The position numbers and the translations under genes were made by a program. From Styela clava (Eukaryota; Chordata; Ascidiacea; Stolidobranchia; Styelidae), in assembly GCF_964204865.1 (NCBI RefSeq), contig NC_135254.1, forward strand, positions 5,585,001 to 5,649,000: a DNA stretch of 64,000 bases, read 5' to 3'. This document shows, one piece after another, positions 40,764-52,869 of this stretch; positions within the stretch are counted from its first letter, which is position 1; the number at the start of each line of letters is the position of its first letter. The notes below the pieces were generated by a model. That model was not told the origin of the DNA and searched no databases. It was given only the letters and a program-made list of their open reading frames with translations.

Positions 40764-41993
40764 TTATTCATGTTTCTCTCCAGTATGAGTTCGCTCATGG
40801 ACTCGTAATCCAGGCAATCGCGTAAAGCTGCTACCACATTGTTTACAAATATAGGGTTTCTCCCCGGTATGAGTTCTCACATGCACTTGTAATGTGTGTA
40901 ATCGCGCAAAGCTTCTACCACAATGTTCACAAATGTATGGCTTCTCTCCGGTATGAATTCGTTCATGCTTACGTAGAGGAGATTTTTCTGCAAAACTATT
41001 TCCGCAATGTTTACAAACATAAGGCTTTTCTCCAGTGTGAGTTCGCTGATGCGCATGTAAAAGAGACGATCGCGAAAAACCCTTTCCACATTGTTCGCAA
41101 GCATAAGGTTTTTCTTTAGTATGAGTTCGCTCATGCTCTCGTAAAGTGCATATTCGTGAAAAAGCCATTGCGCAGTATTTACAAACAAAACGCTTGTTCC
41201 CAGTATGAGTTTTCTCGTGTCTACGTAAACTATTTAATTGCGAAAAAAATTTTCCGCATCGTTCACAAACATATGGCTTTTCTCCAGTATGAACTCGCTC
41301 ATGAGAATGTAACTGAGATGATCGTGAGAAACCCTTCCCACATTGTTTACAAACATAAGGCTTATCTCCAGTATGACTTCGTTCATGCCTATTTAGGTGA
41401 GTTAACTGTGAAAAATCTCTTCCACACTCTTTGCAGATATAAGGTTTTTTCCCAGAATGAATTCGTTCATGTACACGTAAATTAGGTAATTGTGAAAATC
41501 CCTTTCTACATATTTTACAGACATACGGTTTCTCTCCAGTATGAGTTCGCTTATGCACATTTAAATAGGATGATTGCGAATAACTCTTCCCACATTGTTT
41601 ACAAATATATGGTTTCTCCCCTGTATGAGTTCTCATGTGCACTTTCAAAATTTGCTTCCCTTTCAATTTCTTCCCACATGTTTGGCAAACATATGGTCCA
41701 TCCCCACTGTTGGTATCAACAAGTGACTGAATTTTTAACTTCCCTTGTGATACAGAAGTTATGTTAATTTGTCCACAATTATCTGATTTTTCAGTTTGAT
41801 GAATCAAACCGCCCATTATACATTGTGCATGAACATCGAGTTTCACTTTACCCCCACTTAGTAAATAGGTTTCCTTTGTGATGACATTCCCACAATGATC
41901 ATCTGAATTGGTTGACTGACTAGTTCCCACAGTGTTACCAGATACAAATTCATCATCATGAATGGGTGATCCTGAATGACGGAAAGTTTTCAT
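40764..41993 (-). CDS. C2H2 zinc-finger protein, 11 fingers (gene 2)
   Basis: Tandem paralogue of gene 1 with the same 409-residue length, linker (GTSQSTNSDDH) and 11 fingers, all with intact C2H2 ligands. Start taken at ATG 41993, matching gene 1. Reading each helix at positions -1, 2, 3, 6: finger 2 is identical (Q,S,Y,V). Finger 3 is Q,P,N,V against Q,S,H,V; finger 4 Q,T,H,R against Q,G,Q,R; finger 5 R,S,Q,S against R,S,T,A; finger 7 R,C,T,E against R,S,N,E; finger 8 R,S,L,A against R,S,H,V; finger 11 R,P,G,V against R,H,K,V. Structural residues are conserved. Preserved length and frame argue that it is functional; the cofactor domain, if any, must be in unseen upstream exons. Confidence 0.85.
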   Translation of the reverse strand: MKTFRHSGSPIHDDEFVSGNTVGTSQSTNSDDHCGNVITKETYLLSGGKVKLDVHAQCIMGGLIHQTEKSDNCGQINITSVSQGKLKIQSLVDTNSGDGPYVCQTCGKKLKGKQILKVHMRTHTGEKPYICKQCGKSYSQSSYLNVHKRTHTGEKPYVCKICRKGFSQLPNLRVHERIHSGKKPYICKECGRDFSQLTHLNRHERSHTGDKPYVCKQCGKGFSRSSQLHSHERVHTGEKPYVCERCGKFFSQLNSLRRHEKTHTGNKRFVCKYCAMAFSRICTLREHERTHTKEKPYACEQCGKGFSRSSLLHAHQRTHTGEKPYVCKHCGNSFAEKSPLRKHERIHTGEKPYICEHCGRSFARLHTLQVHVRTHTGEKPYICKQCGSSFTRLPGLRVHERTHTGEKHE

Positions 41994-42330
41994 CACGAAT
42001 AAGGCAGAGAAAAATGTCTTAGTTGGATCCTTTGATTTCGATATTATTTTTCTGTAATGAAGAATATCTAAAAATAAGAATAAACAAATTCTTTTCCATT
42101 CTATTTTTTGTGTATTGTTTTATTTTTTGCGTATGGATTGTAATAAAATCCATCTATCTAGATATTTTAAATTTTTCAACTGCTGGCCATTATCATAAAA
42201 GTCTTTTACGTTTGTGTTTAACTACTTAAAAGTTCCTTGAAAGCACAGACTAGGTATTCTCGTTTGAAAGCATAATCTGGAAATTTGGTAACCTGGGATA
42301 TATTTACACCCTTGGATGGGACTAGTAAAT

Positions 42331-43085
42331 AGAAATATTTTTATCTGTGTCACAAAATAAATATAAACAACTCGGTATCGATATTGAATACCAGACAGCA
42401 TTCCAGGATTCCTAACTTTCCAGTTAAGCTTCCACAGAAAAATATAGATAGATCATATCATTTAAAACTTGTTTCATAAAAAATTGAAGATCTTTTATAA
42501 AAAGACGCCGTCACTAATGTAAAAGTGCGAGATTCAAGCATGTTCCGATCGTTAAGTATGTTGATAGGTATTTGTCTGTCTGTTAGACACTTTCGTCGGT
42601 TACGCGATATCTCACGAAGGCGAGGTTGAATCTGCTCTAAATTTTGCATGTGCATTCATCATATCTCGGACCAGAAGCCTGGTAATTTTGGATGAATCAT
42701 GTCGTATAATTAGCGAGTTGTTGATTAATTTGTGATGAGACACGCAGTATCGCTATTGAGTCAGAGTGAAGGATACACGCCGCTAGATTGATAAGTTGGC
42801 GGTCTCCGATCGCTATCTCATTCCAGTCAGGGTTTGAATTTCCAGCGCGATCTGCATTCCTCACACCAACTGGATAATTCCAATTTCCTTATTTTGAGTG
42901 TAGCATTGGCGATGTAAATCATTTGGTTCAATTGTGTCCCACAAAAGAGGGGCGTCTTGCACGACAGCAGGATATATTCGAATTCTCGAATATATTCTAA
43001 ATTATTCATGGCCATCACATGACCAAAAAAAAATAAATTTTCTTGAGTAAATCGGATTTTTTTTTTTTCCATAATTCCAATGATA
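42331..43085. other. Non-coding, includes dispersed repeat copy 2
   Basis: 42547-42740 is the partner of 28718-28905 in the same orientation. The remainder has no recognisable gene. Confidence 0.5.
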
Positions 43086-43850
43086 ATGTTTTAAGATTGC
43101 GCAAGACAATTAATTTTTGGTTCTTATTTTCATACTCAAAATAATTTATACCTTATCCCGCTTTTTTGGAAATAATTTGGATAATGGTTTGGTTTGTATT
43201 CAAAAGTATGGACTTTTTACTAGGATGATTTTGTGCTGCACAAAATATTCGAATCCATGACCAATACCACTATTTAAAATGCCTTACCGTGTTAATTTAA
43301 TTCTATTAACATAACTCAAATGTTAGTAAATCGGGCAGTTTACCACACATTTTGTGTCCAAAAATTCTCATAGTATGTTAGAGTATTAATACTTTTATTA
43401 CTTAGTAAATATGAATCAAAAATTAATAATATCTGGCAGTTTAACACACATTTTAAGTCTACAGATCGCCGAGTTTTATTATTTTGTAAGTACAAATCCG
43501 ACACATTTCATGTCCAAAAATACCAGTGGTATTTGGTATCAATACTTTCATTATTTTATAAATATGAATATAGGAATCAATAACTAATAATATCGGTCAG
43601 TTTACCACACATTTCCATGTCTACAGACTGTCGATACAACCATGAGTTACGTTGAACAGAATTAAATTAATACAGCATGACATTTCAAATGCTGGTATCT
43701 GTCGTAGATTGGATTATTTTGCGCAACAAAAAATCATCCTGGTAAAGGATCGATACTTTTAACTATCGTTATCAAAATTATTTGCCAGAAAGCGGGTAAA
43801 AGTATTTTTCCTAATAAATCGACTTGTTTTTTCGACTTGCAACTATTCAT
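43086..43850. mobile_element. Foldback element with about 100-bp internal repeats
   Basis: The left arm (about 43140-43320: TTATCCCGCTTTTTTGG, ACTAGGATGATTTTGTG, GTGTTAATTTAATTCT) is the inverse of the right arm (about 43650-43810: AGAATTAAATTAATACAGCA, AAAATCATCCTGGTAAA, GCCAGAAAGCGGGTAAAA). Between them CAGTTTACCACACATTTT-like units start near 43335, 43433, 43500 and 43594. No coding capacity and no fixed target duplication. Confidence 0.6.
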
Positions 43851-44081
43851 TGGATATCGAAACAATTACGGCAATAAATAATTGTCGAAATGAATGTGTT
43901 GAATAAATGCCTTGTAGAAAAATGTGGGCAATGTCCACCTACGCAAACATGGAAAAGTGTCGTAACACGAAGGACGGTCGCACAGAATATGAACAATCAA
44001 AGTGCCGATTCTATTTCATAGTGATTACAATACGTGAGAAAGCTTAACAAGCCTGCTCCCAGCCCTTTTACTTTTGAGCAT

Positions 44082-44232
44082 CGTTTTAAACTTTATGTTT
44101 TCTCCAACCTCTGACCACCTTTTTAGATATACCAAACTCTCTTTCTGCTTTCATGTTTCTGTGTTCATCTGCATAGTCCACTACTTTAACTTGAAGCCTG
44201 TTTCATAACTCTTTTTTTTTGCCACTACTCAT
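44082..44232 (-). pseudogene. pogo/jerky-like transposase N-terminal HTH fragment
   Basis: Minus-strand reading gives MSSGKKK, a one-base slip in a nine-A run, then KSYETGFKLKVVDYADEHRN, KAEREFGISKKVVRGWRKHK and a stop. The pattern Y-x2-x-FKL-x-VVDYA-E...N...AxREFG-x-S-x-K-x-VR-x-WRK is the DNA-binding N-terminus of pogo/Tigger-type proteins. The DDE domain is not present. Confidence 0.6.
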
Positions 44233-44729
44233 TTTTAGGGCATTTTTTAGATGTGCAAGTTATCTGTAGATCTATGATTTAATTCAGATATAGTCCTAAT
44301 AAATTTTTACTAATGTTATAAAAAATATTTTACAAACATTCTCTTCAGTCTTTCGTCCTATTTTACGCGCTAGTTCATTTACTGTAATGGTGCACGTGCA
44401 GAAGACAAAGTGGTTTGTTTGCGTAAGCAGTAATTAATGGCGGATGATTTGTGCAATTGTTGTACAACGCTGAGCAGTCGCATGTGCGTGTGCGCTCATG
44501 AAACTGTCTCGCATTGGTATGTACGTGCATGCACCCGTATTCGATAAAACAACAATTGCAATAGCACATTTCCACTACAATTCGCGCATATAACGCTCAC
44601 CCCTAATTTTTTATTAAAATTTATTAAAACTCGAATAAATACGTTATATCCGCCCAATAAGGCGACCCCAGAAAATTAGGTTAAAAACGTAGGTCCTGAA
44701 AATCGACTTATTAGCCGGAAAATACGGTA
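44233..44729. mobile_element. pogo-like element remainder with one terminal repeat
   Basis: The end GACTTATTAGCCGGAAAATACGGTA at 44705-44729 matches, in inverse, the terminal repeats of the MITE at 52870-53488. Taken with the HTH fragment 0.5 kb away it suggests one broken pogo-like element. The other terminus was not found. Confidence 0.45.
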
Positions 44730-45551
44730 CTTGCAATAGCCGAAAACTTTCAATTCTGTTCCGACTTGGTGGCGATTTGCACTTATGTTGAGCGGATTGG
44801 TCGCACCAATATTTTTTTAAAAAAATATAAGGAAAAAATTGCGACCTATCTGCGAGTATGAACGGTTTCATCGTCAAAATGCCATCAATTAGTAGAAGGC
44901 GATAACAATGTATATTATTTATCAGAGTGATAAAGTGCAAGATGTCATACGAGATTTGAATAAAACCTAAAGTTCTGAATTACAAATTCCGTAAAAATAT
45001 TGAGATTTCACAGTGCGTCATCAAGAGTTACGTCAACATCACGTAGATCATTTTTCGCTCACTTCCGAAACGACGTCACACTGCGTCGCGGAAATGAATT
45101 TTGACGCCCCACATAACAGCGCCAAATTGACATTTTCCGTTCAGATAAAGACGGCAATCTAATGTAATATTTTTGTATCCTGTTCGGTCCATGTATGAAT
45201 ATATGCCAAAATCACATTAAAGAGAATACGTGTCTTACTTAATCGACGACGTCAAAAATTGAATATATAAGAACTAGAAAAATTCCAGTGTCCATACTGA
45301 CTTAACAATTATTTTATGCCTTGAATTCGAAATGGCAATTATTGAATACAGCTTGGGTGAGCGAGTGAAAAATTAGTATAATTCCTAACAGAAATCCTGG
45401 GCCCTATCTCAATGTTAAGATGACAAGATTAAGTTGAAGATTAAACTTTACAATTGGGTTCGCCGTATGCTTAATATAAATTCATCACTAATAAAGATAT
45501 CACCGTAACATAAAAACAAAGCTATCCGTCGAAAATATTAATATTTCAAAG
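44730..45551. other. Non-coding
   Basis: AT-rich, no gene or clear repeat pair before the target duplication of the next element. Confidence 0.4.
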
Positions 45552-47604
45552 CAGTGTTAACTCTAAGCGAATTATGAGTGCGAAAGTGCTTCGCAGTCGA
45601 AAAAAAAAGTGCGAAAGTGCTTTTGCCGATTTTAACAAGTTAGGTGCTCTAGCCTTTCATATAACCCATTTAACACGGCATAGATACTCGAAAAAGCGCT
45701 CCTCCGGTTAATATTATGAATTAAAGAGAAGCCTTTCCGTTAACTGAGTTCCCTTTAAGCGAATTCATGTTTAATTAAAACAAGCGAATTCATCGGCAAC
45801 GAAAAGACATCTGCTAACACTTGCCGCGAACAAAACTTTCATGCAATGTATCACGATGTCAGTTGCTTACTCGCGTGAACAGCGAAGGCTTTCACATTGG
45901 TTACTCCTTCCATCTAACAGACAACGATTGATACACGTAGGCTGGAAACCATATTAGTTACAGGGTGGATCATTTGTACAAATCCCGTGCAAAACAATTC
46001 CCCCCCCCCCAAAAAAAAATATAAATAGCAATCAACTAATTAGGGGTAGGTGCGCTGGAAATTCAACTTTTCGATTTATCCCTAAACCTAATCTGATAAT
46101 TATTAATTTGTGATTTTGAACCACTTTGAAAGTCTCCACCCGCTGTTTTAAAAGATAGGTTAACCTACGTTCCCTCCGAAATATTACACAGGATACTCCT
46201 CTGTTTTAGGAGATAGGTTGACCTACTTCCTTTTAAACTTTTTTCTCCGAAATATTACACAAGATCACTTTGAAAATCCTCCCCTTTCGTGAGCTAGCGT
46301 GACCTAATTTCTCATTTACATTTATATTATACTATTTCAGAGCTGTCGACATGCCTTGTGTTGCGTGCGAGTTAGTTTAAATCAGGCAGAAAACATCATA
46401 TATTGGCAAAATGTTTAGTAATGTCATGTACTTTCAGCATTCATAAATAGCACTCTTTGTAATGCTGCTGACCTAGTATCAAATATTCGCATCACAACGC
46501 CACTTGCGAGGTTTCCATATATTTCAATTACACTAATAGGAACGATGACACCAAAGGGTTTTCTTTTGCGAAGGTACACGAAATATAACCAGGGTGATTC
46601 TTGAAAAAAAACATGAATATAAAAAATAAACGAATGATATGATAGTGGATCCCAAATAATTTTGAGAGTGTCTCGAAATACCAATCCATTTGATAAATAA
46701 TTTTTATTCGACCACATGAACGCTGATATACGCATTCTCAGATATCGGACATCCAGTCGCGATGTTCAATCGTTCATATGCACAAATCTCACATTAATAG
46801 TAATTGCTACCCACGTTTGTAAAGTTTAGAAACCAACAAACAGAAAATAACTTATCCTAAAACATAATTAAAACTCAGTCGGCAATAAATTCGTCGCCAA
46901 GACGATGCCATACAAAACAAAAAAGATTTGGTCGGGAGAGTTACCTTAGATGACTGCAAAACAACGTTGTTTTTTAAGCAGAATGTAAAACAATCAAATT
47001 AAAAAACGGGAGTTACGACGCCCTTAACACATCGTGTGTATTAAACTTCCCTGGTAAGTACTATTATTATTGTACTTATACACCTGTTGGAGTATTTCGG
47101 ACAATTTCGAATTTAAAATTAATGAAAACCCGACATATAATAAAGACGCAAAAGTAAAATGAACATTTATTGAAAAAGTTATTATTTAAGAAAGACAGCA
47201 TGATCGTACAATTCCGCCCAAACCTCGATGTTCGCAAGTGAGATGATAAATAAATACTTCCCTGTATTCGAGCAATTAACTTTAGCGTATCGTTGTTCTG
47301 CCAACAAACAGCCGGGTGCAAAATATTTCCGTCCTGTGATATGCTCACAAATATTCTCGATATTAATATCATACCCTCGCGTATGTACTTTCTATTAGCT
47401 CTTTAGTGATCCCTTCCATCCTTGGCCAAGTCATGTTTCGAATATGTGAACATTTTATTCGACCATACATGGCCGGCGGGATGTTAAAATTGTAAAAACA
47501 AGAGAGAGTCGCAACAATCGCGAATTTCGTTTTGTCGCGCCTGTTATCGTCGAAAATGATTACATTTGTTGTATTTTGAGGCATTTAAGCAGTAATAATT
47601 AAAT

Positions 47605-48870
47605 CATCAAAATCGTCAAGTGAGATTTTGAAATTGCAAATTCCATAAATAAAATTGTGAATTACTCGGTAACGAATTCAGCTTCAATGACCGTCAGGGT
47701 ATTGTTTTGTTGAAAATTATAATTAATGTAAGAGCGCCAAAAACATACAGTCCATACCGATGCGACTGCAATTTATATGGCCGCACTTGGTGTGGCGCGT
47801 TTATTAATAGTGTAAAATAAATTAAACGAATATCAATTATAACCAAGCCTGTCAGCGTGTTTATTTTCTATGGGCAAGAATCGTAAAATACCATCTTGAG
47901 ACAAATTCACTTCTATTATAAAATCTAATTTTTCAGTTATTATCGTTATACAAATAACGTGTGGCAACTTTTTAATTTATCGTCGACCAAAAAACCGCCC
48001 CACACTCGTCCAAACGTGTGTCAAGCTTGACCGACAGGAACAGATTCATCGACGACTTTAATTAGGGAAAATATGTATTTTGTTGGGAATGCAAAATAAA
48101 TGTAACAAAACGCATTTTTTTGTGATAAAACTTTGTATTTTCGGAAACGGATTGCCGTGAAGGGTAAAATTTGATCTAAATTAATCGCAAAAATGTTTTA
48201 TTTTAAATGTAACAAAACACATTTTGCGATATAACCTTGTATTTTCGAAAACGGGTGTCCTGAAAAATAAAATACGATCTAAATTAATCGCAAAAATGTT
48301 TTATTTTAAATGTAACAAAACACATTTTTCGCAATACAACTGTATTTTTGGATACCGGGTGTCATGAAGAGTAAAATATGATCTGAATTAACCGTAAATA
48401 ATGTTTCATTCCAAATGTATCAAAACGCATTTTTTTGCGATATAATTTTGTATTTTCGAAAACGGGGCGTCATGAAATATATTAATCTAATGTTTTATCT
48501 ATCGTCTAACTAACGTCTGGTACACATCATTTTCGGGGAGAACTCTAGCCCGCGAAACGTCATTTAATTTAAAATAGAGAATGTCCCACGCATTCCAAAA
48601 CGGAAAATCACCAGTAAGTCGACAGGAATTCAACCCTCCGGATTCAGTATTCTATATCCCCCGTGTCAGAAATTTCTGAAGATTGGAACAAAGAACCCGC
48701 CAAACCGCCGGGGAAGAAGGGGAGTATTTTTTGGACTAATAATTAGGGCGTGACATTATCAATATCGTCAAGAAACTGGTGAATTTTCAAATTCCATAAA
48801 TAAAATTGTGAATTGCTCGATAACATTTTAGCTATAATTATCGCCGGGGTATTGTTTTGTTGAAAACATG
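47605..48870. repeat. Direct repeat pair (about 120 bp) 1.15 kb apart
   Basis: AATTCCATAAATAAAATTGTGAATT... followed by GGTATTGTTTTGTTGAAAA occurs at about 47605-47720 and 48757-48870, and in inverse at about 33380-33475. It belongs to the same dispersed AT-rich family as the foldbacks. Confidence 0.6.
48104..48480 (+). repeat. Minisatellite of about 105 bp, four units
   Basis: AACAAAACRCATTTT followed by GCGATATAA and TTGTATTTTCG begins at 48104, 48211, 48314 and (as ATCAAAACGCATTTT) 48419. A single related unit is found at about 9925-10030 inside the other 4.5-kb hAT-like element. Confidence 0.7.
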
Positions 48871-50195
48871 TTGAAACTTGAGGGAATTAGTTACAATTAG
48901 CGCCTGACCTCTATTAGACATTCGAGCACTCGAAAAAAAAAGCACTCGAGTCCAATCTTTTCAGCATTAAGTCGCATACGTAAAATATCCTGTAAAAGAA
49001 GTGCTGTTCATTAACGTTATCTCGTCCTATGACCACGCAGAAATGCCTTTATTGCCGAATTATTCAATCACTATTTTAAATCAACATTCAGGATTGGCAC
49101 AATTTCATTATCGACAATAATATTACCATTCGCATAAAATTGGGGCCGTAAATTTACAAATCTTGATAGGTAATATTAAAGCCAACGCAAATGTTAATTT
49201 GAGTCCTCAATGTCTTCAACAGCTGTTGCCCGAAATATAAAACTTCGATGTCCGCCGACCCGCAAGAATTCATATTTGTAAAAAAGACAGGGCGGGAATA
49301 TAGATTAACAAAACCTGGATATCGCCGCCAAAACGATCGGTGACAAGAACAATTAGCGATTACAACGGAATTAACCAGTAAAAAGGCTTTGTTGCCGATT
49401 TTTTAATGTTTCAACCGACGTTCCAAAAATATTTGTTATTTGGTTATTGGTTAAAAATATTCAATTCAATAAAATATTGAATTTTGCCCACCCGTACTCG
49501 CATATCAATGAGAAATAGTTGTGTAAATATCGCAAAATGCCACATGCTTTCAACATTGTGATTACAATAAAATGGCACTTAATGGTATTTTGTGAATTTG
49601 GTGATTTTGCAAATCTGTGACATGCTGCTAAAAGTTTTGTCTGATTTGAAAATCGTGCACTTTGGTCACAATACATCCAAAGTGACTATAACACTTTACT
49701 AACACTTTTATAGTCATTTTGAATTCAACGATAAAATTGATAGTCACATGACCACTTTCGTTCAAAGAAAGGCACTGGTAGTAATCCAACATCTGGTTTC
49801 AAAGACGCGGAGCCTTTTTGCGGGAGAAGCGGAGCGTTTTTGCGGGAGAAGCGGAATCGGTGTGCTTGTATAATAATCATATTATAAACAAGAATTTTGC
49901 CGTTAATGCAAAAGCTTTATCTCCTATGTCTGCATCTCATAGGTTAGAATTCCGGTAAATATCGTTATGATATGCAGAATTGAGTTACAAAAGTACTAGT
50001 ATGTTACTTATTTGTCAACTTAATACTTGAAAATATTTGTTAACTTTGAATTTTTATTCCATTCAAAATCAGAAAAAAGTGCTATTTCTCTTCAAAATCG
50101 GAAAAAAGTGCTATTTCACAGTCCCTAAAAAAAGTTGCGAAAGTGCTTCGCAATTTTCGCAAAAAAGTGCGCTAATAGTGAACACTGTTTCAAAG

Positions 50196-50902
50196 ACTTA
50201 CAATACAAGCCTATTCAAATATTTCATTGTAGATTAAAACGGTGTGCAGCAGATATATTTACGTTTGTATTTCCTGATTAAAATGACTAATGTGTTATTA
50301 TTATACTGATCCGATGTAACGAAAATACCGAACAAAAGCCGTTACCGTTTCAAATGATGCATTTTCGTCGCGACGTTGATTACATCAACATCGGGGTCAG
50401 TCGACATAGTTGACCTTGCAGTCTTGCCCGCCCCCTCTCGATTAAATTCTATAATTGTTCTTTTCCATTTATTGTAATTTTTTACCTTTTCTTGATATAT
50501 TCGGAAAATAAACCATTATCTGTCTATCACCTGCATAGGTAGTCTCTTCCTTTCTGTGCTTTGCGGTTAGAGCTCGACCGATATCACCTCTTGACACCGA
50601 TAACGATGTCAGCCAGCTAGTGGCCAATAATGTGGCCAGGATAATGATCAGATGGCAAGAAAAATAGATTATTTCAATAGTAAAAAAAGTCCGATTGACC
50701 CGAAATTTGCGGGGAATGTAAATTACTCCCAGAATGTTTTACCGAGCCATTTTGGCGCCTTTTTGACAATAAATGGTCGAGTTATTGACGAAAATATGGT
50801 GATTTTGTCCGAAGTTAGGCACCTCTACGATAATATATTCCAAGTTTGACGCGAATCAGGCAGGGTTATTGAGCAAAGTATAGTGAAATCATACAAAGTT
50901 AC
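50196..50902. other. Non-coding
   Basis: No domain-bearing frame and no repeat pair noted between the two hAT-like elements. Confidence 0.4.
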
Positions 50903-51785
50903 TAGGGATGGGCCGGGATTCGGATCCGGACTCAGATTCGATTTCGAGTCCACGTCATTTTTACCGAGTCTATAATCAAATTTGTTTTTGCTAATTTACA
51001 CCTATATTTGTACTTTTGCCTCTATATATCTCACTACATACCCAAAACTATTGATCGCTTATAACAATGATGTGGTGCCAGTCGCCTTCAAACTATCTAT
51101 CCATTTTTGTATACATGTGGTACACAATAAAATATGTGTTAGCGCAATATTTTTGGGACTTTGATTCGCGTAAAAATGAAACATGGGAATCTCACCAATA
51201 CCTCTTTAAATTGAGTTTATTACATGCAATCCTTTCTCTAAAAAGGGAGCAATGGAAAGCATGGAGAGTATTAGAACGTTTACATGAACTACTAAATTGC
51301 AAGCAGATGTACCACATTGTATTGACGACCGAGTGTCATTTCTCTACCATTTGCACGCGCGACATAGTAAGTTTACGGCTAGAAATATCTGGAATTATGG
51401 GAAAGCATTGTAGTCAAAAGCTTTTTGTCTTTCATACTGACATGTAAGAATTTCTGAATAGCCGCCCAGGATTGACCCAAGGTGGTGGGCTGGAAATTCA
51501 GTTCACAGGCAAGGCGCACATTGAACCACGTTTACGTTTGTACTATGGCCGCCAAAAAAAAGAGGAAAAATATATTTTTAAAATGAATCCACAGCTATCT
51601 GCGGAACCATTAGGCAAGAAATATGAGCTACGACGTATGTTTGTGAGCGCATGATGCAGTAGCATGGTCAAAAACGTGTTTGGCTGCTTTTACATTGTGA
51701 CGTCACGGGCTCGAAGGATTCGATTCTTCAACCTATTACTAGGATTTATCAACTCCCTGTAATGCCGGACTCGTCCCATCCCTTG
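50903..51785. mobile_element. hAT-like element, TAGGGATGGG ends
   Basis: TAGGGATGGGCCGGGATTCG at the left; GGACTCGTCCCATCCCTTG at the right. AAGTTAC follows the right end (51786-51792) and AAAGTTAC precedes the left (50895-50902), a 7-8 bp duplication. About 880 bp, no transposase recognised. Confidence 0.7.
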
Positions 51786-51797
51786 AAGTTACCCAAT

Positions 51798-52110
51798 TTG
51801 GCAGTGTGGCTCATCGTGCTAAGCGTTAGGAATACGCTCGCCACCGCACCTCTAATTACTTCGCGTGAGTTCGCAGATCCCATGTGGGTTGATTATGTGT
51901 GAGAGGATTGCTGGACTCCTCGCCGCCGTAGGGTGGTTCACAAAACCACTGGTTGGTTACGGCTTCCTCCACCATCAAGTCCATCTTCCGAAAACAAATA
52001 ACAAATCCCATACCCGACATGGAATGGTAACCGGGCGAGAGGCTGTGGTTCGCCATATGGTTAAATCGTTTTACCGACCTTCTGGATTCTTCATTAAATT
52101 AACCTATTTA
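51798..52110 (+). repeat. tRNA-derived SINE, near full length
   Basis: The head GTGTGGCTCATCGTGCTAAG (A-box-like), CGTTAGGAATACGCTCGCC and GCGTGAGTTCGCAGATCCC (degenerate B box) match the head at 32190. The body contains GAGAGGATTGCTGGACTCC, CACTGGTTGGTTACGGCTTC and CATACCCGACATGGAATGG, present in reverse at 18.8 and 35.6 kb. This copy defines the family in this window. Confidence 0.75.
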
Positions 52111-52448
52111 AATGTCGGTCGTGCATAAATCACGACAAAACACCGATTTGGCAATTGGCAACTTTATTAAAATTACTTTCGTTCAATTCACGAAACAGAA
52201 CTCACTTGCAACAATGATTGTTGTTATTTATTGCTGGGCATATATTTTTATATTTCTCGACTGCTTACAATTTTTCTATTTTGAACGATGTTGCCGTACC
52301 AAATGGAGAAATTTGAAATAGTCAAATCGAATGAATATGCTTTTCGTTAATTGCCATTTTTAATAAATTTAATTGAATTACATTTCCAGCATTTGACGCC
52401 ATGAATTTACGCTCCACAGACAATTGTTGAAGCGTATATTTTAGCCGA

Positions 52449-52571
52449 TATTGATCCATCGAACAAATTATTTTCGAATCTACGCCAACTTGTCGGCGCC
52501 CGAATGTCTGGTGTCAAATCTGTAACGACGATGCAACATGTAGTCGCTCACTTAATAACAGCGATGCAACC
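52449..52571 (+). repeat. Near-identical direct repeat, copy 1 (copy 2 at 54919-55032)
   Basis: ATATTGATCCATCGAACAAA through CGCCAACTTGTCGGCGCCCG to ACGACGATGCAACATG is repeated 2.47 kb away with about one mismatch in the first 92 bp. The TATTTTAGCC-like flanks differ. Confidence 0.85.
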
Positions 52572-52869
52572 AGGGTTGTCCAAAACGATTCGAATATCAA
52601 AGTATTCGAATACCTTTTCGGCTGTTTTTCGAATAATTCCGAATAGTAGCCACTTTTCGCCGTAAACGTGGTGTTTTGTTTTATGGGAATCTTCAAACGA
52701 CTTTTACGCTGTCTCACGTATTGTAATGACGATGGAATAGAATCGGCACTTTGTTTATATTCTGTGCGACCGTACGTCGCATACGTTTGCGTGGGTGGAC
52801 ATTGCCGACATTCGTCTACGAGGCTTCTAATTTACAAATTCATTTCCATTATGTCAAAAAATTGACAAT

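Larger units (their letters stand above)
36660..42330 (-). repeat. Head-to-tail segmental duplication carrying two zinc-finger genes
   Basis: Copy 1 spans about 36660-39740 and copy 2 about 39755-42330. Matching landmarks in order: AAGTGAAAAAGTCTC, CTCTAATCAGATAC, CAGTCATTGTTTTGACC, TTCAAACATATTT, the gene, then GCATAGACTAGGTATT and ACTAGTAAATA. Copy 1 is longer mainly because its 270-bp 3'-flank repeat is present three times and it holds a small foldback. Coding and flanking DNA were duplicated together. Confidence 0.75.
45552..50187. mobile_element. 4.6-kb hAT-like element, TSD TTTCAAAG, no transposase
   Basis: CAGTGTTAACTCTAAGCG at 45552 and, inverted from 50187, CAGTGTTCACTATTAGCGC, each with GCGAAAGTGCTTCGCA subterminal motifs. 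A perfect TTTCAAAG lies on both sides (45544-45551 and 50188-50195). The interior has no transposase domain. It holds a degenerate repeat at 46090-46290 (ACAGGATACTCCTCTGTTTT wording), a 130-bp direct repeat at 47605 and 48757, a 105-bp minisatellite and a 22-bp doublet at 49807-49850. It may be a composite of older insertions. Confidence 0.75.

Noticed and set aside
45985-46016. Run of C followed by a run of A as a regulatory tract
   Set aside because: A simple homopolymer with nothing around it to support a function.
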